In this document: piece by piece, positions 58,046 to 64,000 of the stretch
How the letters are laid out: each line of letters begins with the position of its first letter
Numbering within the stretch: position 1 is the first letter of the stretch
Source of the DNA: Actinomadura rupiterrae
GTDB lineage: Bacteria > Actinomycetota > Actinomycetes > Streptosporangiales > Streptosporangiaceae
DNA length: 64,000 bases
Assembly: GCF_024172125.1 (NCBI RefSeq)
Contig: NZ_JAMZEA010000005.1
Location: forward strand, 558,001 to 622,000
Reading direction: 5' to 3'
Notes under the pieces: model-generated
Seen by the model: only the letters and a program-made list of their open reading frames with translations
Database searches by the model: none
What the model was told of the DNA's origin: nothing
Program-made: the position numbers and the translations under genes

Positions 58046-58074
58046 TTGCATGCTCATGCATTGCAGTGCATACT
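58046..58074 (+). promoter_or_regulatory. argG promoter with overlapping TGCAT repeats
   Basis: TTGCAT (58046-58051) and CATACT (58069-58074) are 17 bp apart, good -35 and -10 boxes. The ATG lies only 6 nt after the -10 and no ribosome site is present, so the mRNA is probably leaderless. Four TGCA cores in the spacer and boxes (TGCATG, ATGCAT, TGCAG, TGCATA) resemble ArgR-type operator half-sites. Confidence 0.65.
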
Positions 58075-58080
58075 CTTCCT

Positions 58081-59529
58081 ATGTCCAAGGTGCTCTCCTC
58101 CCTGCCCGTCGGTGAACGCGTCGGGATCGCCTTCTCCGGCGGTCTCGACACCTCTGTCGCGGTCGCGTGGATGCGCGAGAAGGGCGCCGTGCCCTGCGCG
58201 TACACGGCCGAGCTCGGCCAGTACGACGAGCCCGACGTCGCCTCGGTGCCCGGCCGCGCCGCCCTCTACGGCGCGGAGGTCGCGCGCCTGGTCGACTGCC
58301 GCGCCGCGCTGGTGGAGGAGGGCCTGGCCGCGCTCGCCTGCGGCGCCTTCCACATCCGCTCCGGCGGCCGCGCCTACTTCAACACCACGCCGCTCGGCCG
58401 CGCCGTGACCGGCACCCTGCTGGTCCGCGCGATGCTGGAGGACGGCGTCCAGATCTGGGGCGACGGCTCCACCTTCAAGGGCAACGACATCGAGCGGTTC
58501 TACCGCTACGGCCTGCTCGCCAACCCGGCGCTGCGGATCTACAAGCCGTGGCTGGACGCCGCGTTCGTCGGCGAGCTCGGCGGCCGGCAGGAGATGTCGG
58601 AGTGGCTGCTGGAGCGCGACCTGCCCTACCGGGCCAGCGCCGAGAAGGCCTACTCCACCGACGCCAACATCTGGGGCGCGACGCACGAGGCCAAGGCCCT
58701 GGAGCACCTGGACGCCGGTGTCGAGACGGTCGAGCCGATCATGGGCGTGAAGTTCTGGGACCCGGCCGTCGAGATCCCCGCCGAGGACGTCACCATCGGC
58801 TTCGAGCAGGGCCGCCCGGTCACCGTCAACGGCAAGGAGTTCGCCTCCGCCGTGGACCTGGTGCTGGAGGCCAACGCGATCGGCGGGCGGCACGGGCTCG
58901 GCATGTCCGACCAGATCGAGAACCGCGTCATCGAGGCCAAGAGCCGCGGCATCTACGAGGCCCCCGGCATGGCGCTGCTGCACGCCGCCTACGAGCGGCT
59001 GGTCAACGCCGTCCACAACGAGGACACCATCGCCACCTACCACGCCGAGGGGCGGCGGCTCGGCCGGCTCATGTACGAGGGCCGCTGGCTCGACCCGCAG
59101 GCGCTGATGCTCCGCGAGGCGCTCCAGCGGTGGGTCGGCTCGGCGGTGACCGGCGAGGTCACGCTGCGGCTGCGGCGCGGCGAGGACTACTCGGTCCTCA
59201 ACACCTCCGGCCCGGCGCTCAGCTACCACCCGGACAAGCTGTCCATGGAGCGCACCGAGGACTCGGCGTTCGGCCCGGTGGACCGGATCGGCCAGCTGAC
59301 CATGCGCAACCTGGACATCGCCGACTCCCGCGCCCGGCTGGAGCAGTACGCCGGGATCGGCGTCGTCGGCGCCGGCCACCCGGCCGCGCTGCACGCCGGC
59401 GTCGGCGCGGGCACCGCCCTCATCGGCCCGATGGACGAGGGCGGCGCGGACGCCATCGCCTCGCGCGGCACCGCCCCCGGCGGCGAGGAGCTGCTCGACA
59501 GCGCCGCCATGGAGTTCGGCACCGACTAG
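58081..59529 (+). CDS. argG: Argininosuccinate synthase
   Basis: 482 residues, the longer (type 2) form of the enzyme that joins citrulline and aspartate using ATP in arginine synthesis. GERVGIAFSGGLDTSVAVAWM holds the PP-loop SGGLDTS; AELGQYDEPD, STFKGNDIERFYRYGLL and YSTDANIWGATHEAKALEHL are typical. Length equals the E. coli-type enzyme (about 447-480). Stands alone; the ATG is set by the promoter distance. Its end overlaps the end of the convergent regulator by 4 bp. Confidence 0.97.
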   Translation: MSKVLSSLPVGERVGIAFSGGLDTSVAVAWMREKGAVPCAYTAELGQYDEPDVASVPGRAALYGAEVARLVDCRAALVEEGLAALACGAFHIRSGGRAYFNTTPLGRAVTGTLLVRAMLEDGVQIWGDGSTFKGNDIERFYRYGLLANPALRIYKPWLDAAFVGELGGRQEMSEWLLERDLPYRASAEKAYSTDANIWGATHEAKALEHLDAGVETVEPIMGVKFWDPAVEIPAEDVTIGFEQGRPVTVNGKEFASAVDLVLEANAIGGRHGLGMSDQIENRVIEAKSRGIYEAPGMALLHAAYERLVNAVHNEDTIATYHAEGRRLGRLMYEGRWLDPQALMLREALQRWVGSAVTGEVTLRLRRGEDYSVLNTSGPALSYHPDKLSMERTEDSAFGPVDRIGQLTMRNLDIADSRARLEQYAGIGVVGAGHPAALHAGVGAGTALIGPMDEGGADAIASRGTAPGGEELLDSAAMEFGTD

Positions 59530-60518
59530 ACCCGCGCGGCCGGCCCGCCCGGGTCGAGCCAGCCGAGGGTGGCGGCGTGCCAGCCGAGCTGCATCCGGGT
59601 CTGCACGCGCGCGAGCCCCATCAGGGCGGCGACGCGGCGCTGGACGGTCCGGAGCGAGATCCCGAGCTGCTTGGCCACCGCGTCGTCGGTGTAGCCCGCG
59701 AGCAGCAGTTCGAGGAGCCGCGCGTCGGTGCCGTCCAGCGGGCCTCCCGCCGGGACCTCGGGGTCGCCCTCGGTGCTGATCGGGGTGGCCCGCATCCACT
59801 CCGCCTCGAACAGCGCGAGCAGCGCGTCCAGCAGGGCGGACTCGTGCACGACGACCGCGCCCGCGCCGTCCGGGCCGGGGGTGGCGAGGATCGGCAGGAA
59901 CGCGGCCCGCCGGTCCACGATGATCAGCTTCAGCGGGACCTCGCCGGCCAGCCGCACCCGCTCGCCGTCCGGGATCGTCGCGAGCGCCGCCTGGAGCCCG
60001 CCCTGCTCCTCCAGCGCGGCGCGCTCGGCCACCACCCGGTACCGGACGCCGCGCCCGAGCGCCTGCTGCTCGGCGGTGTTCTCGGCGGCGCTCACCGCCG
60101 TCGCCGGGGCCTTGACGAACGCGAGCACCTCGCTCTCCGCGCCCATCTGGAGCAGCCGGAACCGCTCGGCGACCTGCCGCTGCCCCTGCACGACGTCGAT
60201 CAGGCCGGAGATGCCGCGCCGCGCGGACGCCGCCTGGTACACCTCCTGCAGCGCGTCGATCTGGAGCTCCGCGCGCTTGATCTCGTTCTGCTGCTCGACC
60301 AGCAGCGCGCCGAGCGCGGCGGCGGGCGGCGCGGCGACGAACCGGGCGAGGTCCCGGCTGTCGTGCGAGGCGAGACCGCGCCGCTCCAGCGTGGTCAGCA
60401 GAGCGCGAGTCTCGGCGACGGGCAGCCGCAGCCGGACGGCCAGCTCGGCGGCGGACGCGGCGGGGACGGCGATCAGCTCGCGGTAGGCGAACGCCTCGTC
60501 GGGGGTCAGTCCGAACAC
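59526..60518 (-). CDS. TrmB/LuxR-type transcriptional regulator
   Basis: 330 residues. N-terminal winged helix (GLTPDEAFAYRELIAVPAASAAELAVRL, cited by LTPDEAFAYREL), a helical linker (LVEQQNEIKRAELQIDAL) and a PLD-like/TrmB middle part, then a C-terminal LuxR-type HTH (LLELLLAGYTDDAVAKQLGISLRTVQRRVAALM). This layout is common in actinomycetes beside secreted peptidases. GTG at 60518 chosen at the fold start; 60566 ATG is an alternative. Divergent from the subtilase, which it probably regulates. Confidence 0.85.
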   Translation of the reverse strand: MFGLTPDEAFAYRELIAVPAASAAELAVRLRLPVAETRALLTTLERRGLASHDSRDLARFVAAPPAAALGALLVEQQNEIKRAELQIDALQEVYQAASARRGISGLIDVVQGQRQVAERFRLLQMGAESEVLAFVKAPATAVSAAENTAEQQALGRGVRYRVVAERAALEEQGGLQAALATIPDGERVRLAGEVPLKLIIVDRRAAFLPILATPGPDGAGAVVVHESALLDALLALFEAEWMRATPISTEGDPEVPAGGPLDGTDARLLELLLAGYTDDAVAKQLGISLRTVQRRVAALMGLARVQTRMQLGWHAATLGWLDPGGPAARV

Positions 60519-60570
60519 GCGGCCAGCATGGCAGCCCGGATGGCGGGCCCGCGCCAGCGGCGGCATGGCG

Positions 60571-60645
60571 GGGTGACGGGAACACGCCATGGCGTGGAAC
60601 CGCCACGATCTCCGTATTGAGGGTGACGGGGCACCGCCATGATCC
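60571..60645. promoter_or_regulatory. Paired GGGTGACGGG..CGCCAT repeats
   Basis: GGGTGACGGGAACACGCCAT (60571) and GGGTGACGGGGCACCGCCAT (60621) start exactly 50 bp apart. The first continues as the 14-bp palindrome CACGCCATGGCGTG (60583-60596). They lie between the regulator and the subtilase gene. Confidence 0.6.
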
Positions 60646-60680
60646 TCGGGGTGATCACCCGCACCCCGGAGGTACCCCTC

Positions 60681-63600
60681 ATGAGATCTCCCTCCCGCGG
60701 CCTCCCGGCAGCCCTGCTGCCGGTGGCGGTCGCACTCGGGGTCGGCGTCGCGTCCCCCGCGCTCGCCGCCGCACCGGCCCTCGCGTCCCCCACCGCCAAG
60801 CCCGCGCCCGCTCCGCGCGCGGCAGCCGGCACGGAGGCGTCGGTCACCCTGATCACCGGTGACGTCGTCACCGTCGGCACCGCCTCGGACGGGAGGACGA
60901 CCGCGACCGTCGCCCCGGCGCCCGGCTCGTCCGGCGGGTCCGAGGTCCAGACGGTCGGGAAGGACACCTACGTCCTTCCCGACGCCGCCAAGCCGCTGCT
61001 CGCCCAGGGCCGGCTCGACCGGGAACTGTTCAACGTCAGCAAGCTCGTCCGGTTCGGGTACACGAACGAGTCGGGCACCGGCCTGCCGCTGATCGCGTCG
61101 TACGCCGGGCGGGCCGTCCGGTCCGTCCCGGTCGGCGCGGAGCGCAAGCGGGACCTGCCGAGCATCAACGGCGCCGCGCTCCAGGTCGGCAAGGGCCAGG
61201 TCGCCGGGTTCTGGGCGTCGCTCGCCCCGGCCGCGAAGGGGGTCGCGCCGCGCGCGCTGTCCGCCGGGATCGGCAAGGTCTGGCTGGACGGCAAGGTCAA
61301 GGCGTCCGACGAGGTCAGCAACCCGCAGATCGGCGCGCCCGAGGTGTGGAAGAAGGGCCAGAAGGGCGGCGGCGCGACCGTCGCCGTGCTCGACACCGGC
61401 CTGGACGTCACGCACCCGGACATGGCCGGACGCGTCGCCGACGGCAGCACCTCGTTCGTCCCGGGCCAGGGCATCGCCGACAAGGTCGGGCACGGCACGC
61501 ACGTGTCGTCCACGATCGCCGGGACGGGCGCCGCCTCGGACGGCAGGCAGTCCGGTGTCGCGCCCGAGGCGAAGGTCCTGATGGGCAAGGTGCTCGGCGA
61601 CGACGGCTACGGCCAGGACTCGTGGATCATCTCCGGGATGGAGTGGGCCGCGTCCAAGGCCCGCGTGGTCAGCATGAGCCTCGGCGACCCGAGCGTCACG
61701 GTCGCGGGCGACCCGATGGCGCAGGCCGTCGACAACCTGACCAGGCGGACCGGTTCGCTGTTCGTCATCGCGGCGGGCAACACCGGCGCGTACGGGCCGA
61801 GCACGGTCAGCAGCCCCGGCACCGCCGACTCCGCGCTGACCGTCGGGGCCGTGGACGCGAACGACGAGCGCGCCTACTTCTCCAGCTTGGGCCCGCGCGG
61901 CGGCGACCACGGCATGAAGCCGGACATCGCCGCGCCCGGCGTGGACATCATCGCGGCCCGGTCCAAGGACTCCCCCGGTTCGGGCTCCTATGTGAAGATG
62001 AGCGGCACGTCGATGGCGACGCCGCACGTCGCGGGCGCGGCGGCGATCCTCGCCCAGCAGCACCCGGACTGGAAGGCGCCGCAGATCAAGGCCGCGCTCA
62101 TGTCCACCTCGACCGAGCTGAAGGGCACGTCCGCGTTCGACATCGGCACCGGACGGCTCTGGCTGCCCGGCGCGGTCGGCGACGTCTCCGCGACCGGCTC
62201 GCAGTTCTTCGGCTTCCACGCCTGGCCGCACACCGGCACGGACCCGGTGACGAAGCCGGTCACCTTCACCAACTCCGGTGACAGCGCGCAGACGTTCAAG
62301 CTGAGCGCGCACGCGTCCGGCCCGGATGGCAAGGCCGCGGACGGTCTGTTCAAGCTGTCGGCCGGCGAGATCACCGTCCCCGCGCACGGCAGCGCCGACG
62401 TGAACGTCACCGCCGACGCGGACGACGCCCCCGGCACCGGCAACTTCACCGGCCAGGTCGAAGCCGCCGGCCCGGACGGCAAGGTCGTCGCGCACACCGC
62501 CGTCGGCCTGGTCAAGGAGGACGAGCGGTACAACCTGGACGTCACGCTCAAGGGCCGCGATGGCAAGCCGCTCGGCGGCGACCTTTCGCTGTACCGGTAC
62601 GGCGACCAGTTCGTCCACCAGATCTCGGCCGACCCGGCGACGGGCGCGGTGCCCGAGCAGCGGCTGGCCCCCGGCGTCTACTCGATCACCGGGTTCGTCG
62701 CGGTCCCCGGCGAGCACGGTCCCGGCTCGGCGGGCGTCGCGTTCCTGAGCAACCCCCATCTGAACCTGACCAAGAACACGGCGCTCACGCTGGACGCGGG
62801 CAAGGCGGTCAGGCTGACCGTCCGGACGCCGAAGCAGTCGGTCCCGGACTACCGGCGGTTCGGGTCGTTCCATGACTCGGGCATCGGCGGCCAGTACGCG
62901 TCGTTCAGCACGTCCTACACCGCTGCGAACGACATGGACGACCTGTACGCCCTGCCCACTGGCAAGGTCGCGGGCGGGACGTACGACTTCGCCGTCCGGT
63001 ACCGGATGACCAAGCCGTACCTGGACGTCCGTGGCACCGCCGGGATCGGCCGAATCGACCCGCTGTACTTCCGGGGTGCGGTCCGCCTGGACGGCCGGGT
63101 CGACCTGCCCGTCGTGTCCGCCGGGAACGGCAGCGCCGACGAGTACAAGGGCGTGGCGGCCAAGGGCGCGGCGGTCGTGATCACCCGTAGCGACAAGGTC
63201 GCGCCGACCGACGCGGTGAACGCCGCGCAGGCCGCCGGGGCCGCGTTCCTGCTGGTCGCGAACGACCGTCCGGGGCGGTTCACGAACTACCTGCCGTCCA
63301 CGCTGCCCGTCGCGTCGGTGACGCAGGCGGAGGGCGCCCGGCTGCTCGCCGGAGCGAAGCGGCACGCGCGGCTGGTCGGCTCGGCCGAGGAGTTCGCGCC
63401 GTACAAGTACGACCTGAGCAAGTCGTACCCGGGCGGTATCCCGTCCCGGCTCTCCTGGAGCATCCGAGATGACCGCCTGGCGCGGATCGACGAGCGGTTC
63501 GTCGGCGAACCGAAGCAGGTCGCGTTCGAGGCGCGGCTCGACTGCCGCGACTACCAGTGGCCGCCGTGCCTGGGCCCGACCGACCCGCAGGGCCTCGGCC

Positions 63601-64000
63601 GGACGCGCGTGAGCTACGTGTCCACCGAGCCGGGCAACACCTGGTACGCCGACGCGCAGGACCCGGCGGGCTGGGAGCAGCGCTACGAGCGGCGCTCCTA
63701 CTCCCCCGGCGCGTCCACGCTGTCCTGGTTCGACCCGGTGACCCGGCCGCGGCTCGGCCAGGGCTACTGGGGACCGGCCCGGACCGGCGACTGGTTCCAG
63801 GTGAACGTCCCGACCGACGGCGGCACCCTCACGACGGGCGCCGACGACCGGACGCAGATCGCCTCGCGGCTGTTCCAGAACGGGACGCTGGTCGCGAAGT
63901 CCACGTCGCAGGCGATCCAGCGGGACGTCCCGCACGTGGACGGCCCGGCCGCGTACCGCTTCGAGCAGGACACGACCAACGCCGCGCGGCGCTTCTCGAC
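60681..64000 (+). CDS. Secreted S8 subtilase with PA domain (partial)
   Basis: Open from ATG 60681 to the window end (over 1,100 residues). Signal peptide PAALLPVAVALGVGVASPALA, a propeptide to about residue 215, catalytic domain with VAVLDTGLDVTHPD (Asp), GHGTHVSSTIAG (His), IAAGNTG and SGTSMATPHVAGAAAIL (Ser). Then immunoglobulin-like strands, and around residues 800-900 a protease-associated domain (VRLDGRVDLPVVSAGNG, AGAAFLLVANDRPG). GGAGG lies 8 nt before ATG. The 3' end lies outside the window. Paired with the divergent regulator. Confidence 0.93.
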   Translation, partial: MRSPSRGLPAALLPVAVALGVGVASPALAAAPALASPTAKPAPAPRAAAGTEASVTLITGDVVTVGTASDGRTTATVAPAPGSSGGSEVQTVGKDTYVLPDAAKPLLAQGRLDRELFNVSKLVRFGYTNESGTGLPLIASYAGRAVRSVPVGAERKRDLPSINGAALQVGKGQVAGFWASLAPAAKGVAPRALSAGIGKVWLDGKVKASDEVSNPQIGAPEVWKKGQKGGGATVAVLDTGLDVTHPDMAGRVADGSTSFVPGQGIADKVGHGTHVSSTIAGTGAASDGRQSGVAPEAKVLMGKVLGDDGYGQDSWIISGMEWAASKARVVSMSLGDPSVTVAGDPMAQAVDNLTRRTGSLFVIAAGNTGAYGPSTVSSPGTADSALTVGAVDANDERAYFSSLGPRGGDHGMKPDIAAPGVDIIAARSKDSPGSGSYVKMSGTSMATPHVAGAAAILAQQHPDWKAPQIKAALMSTSTELKGTSAFDIGTGRLWLPGAVGDVSATGSQFFGFHAWPHTGTDPVTKPVTFTNSGDSAQTFKLSAHASGPDGKAADGLFKLSAGEITVPAHGSADVNVTADADDAPGTGNFTGQVEAAGPDGKVVAHTAVGLVKEDERYNLDVTLKGRDGKPLGGDLSLYRYGDQFVHQISADPATGAVPEQRLAPGVYSITGFVAVPGEHGPGSAGVAFLSNPHLNLTKNTALTLDAGKAVRLTVRTPKQSVPDYRRFGSFHDSGIGGQYASFSTSYTAANDMDDLYALPTGKVAGGTYDFAVRYRMTKPYLDVRGTAGIGRIDPLYFRGAVRLDGRVDLPVVSAGNGSADEYKGVAAKGAAVVITRSDKVAPTDAVNAAQAAGAAFLLVANDRPGRFTNYLPSTLPVASVTQAEGARLLAGAKRHARLVGSAEEFAPYKYDLSKSYPGGIPSRLSWSIRDDRLARIDERFVGEPKQVAFEARLDCRDYQWPPCLGPTDPQGLGRTRVSYVSTEPGNTWYADAQDPAGWEQRYERRSYSPGASTLSWFDPVTRPRLGQGYWGPARTGDWFQVNVPTDGGTLTTGADDRTQIASRLFQNGTLVAKSTSQAIQRDVPHVDGPAAYRFEQDTTNAARRFS

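Noticed and set aside
59526..63935. A 1,469-codon open frame on the minus strand
   Set aside because: Only the 3' part (59526 to about 60518) is a protein with recognisable domains. The rest is the antisense of the subtilase gene and reads as Arg/Val-rich nonsense, a known effect of high GC.

Overview
High-GC (roughly 70% by eye) actinobacterial chromosome segment. Tandem HTH/DUF5753 and DUF397 genes, TPR-bearing XRE regulators, a Walker-type conjugative element, GTG starts and 4-nt ATGA/GTGA gene overlaps fit a mycelial actinomycete such as Actinomadura or a relative; the genus is an inference. No rRNA, tRNA or CRISPR array was seen.

Layout. 1-5.2 kb: DUF5685 protein, XRE/TPR regulator, then a purine pair (hydroxyisourate hydrolase, NCS2 purine permease). 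5.2-15.7 kb: an integrated element with a large serine recombinase, an FtsK-type transfer ATPase, a double-wHTH GntR regulator, small Cys-rich and membrane proteins, two XRE/PLD-like regulators, Nudix and HD hydrolases, and an AT-rich PD-(D/E)XK nuclease gene broken by one stop codon. It sits inside the 3' end of the permease gene: the element supplies a substitute C-terminus, and the displaced original one lies just past the right end. 15.8-29 kb: glycerate kinase, alanine dehydrogenase, histidine phosphatase, a double Lrp regulator divergent from an M20 amidohydrolase/MFS pair, CsoR with its operator, MFS exporter, MpaB-like oxygenase, CutA, gamma-glutamyltransferase. 29-37.4 kb: APC permease with a long disordered tail, an anti-sigma-like ATPase, DUF5753 regulator and four DUF397 genes, a membrane esterase, a frameshifted methyltransferase, RidA. 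37.4-42.3 kb: a hypothetical gene and an iron-siderophore ABC transporter behind an IdeR-type iron box.

42.4-46.8 kb holds the most unusual operon: an NrtR-like Nudix/wHTH regulator, a J-domain/pseudokinase fusion, a vWA protein and a divergent adenylosuccinate-synthetase homologue, tightly packed. The combination suggests a nucleotide-linked stress or conflict system; no known pathway was recognised.

46.9-64 kb: secreted zinc peptidase, a divergent MFS/TetR pair with three operator-like sites, an ABC-2 exporter with a lipoprotein and a large secreted beta-propeller/phosphoesterase, a Ser/Thr kinase with a WD40-like sensor, argG with a leaderless-looking promoter, and a TrmB/LuxR-type regulator divergent from a secreted subtilase that runs off the window.

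A recurring oddity is short tandem arrays made from the 3' ends of adjacent genes, seen at four places.
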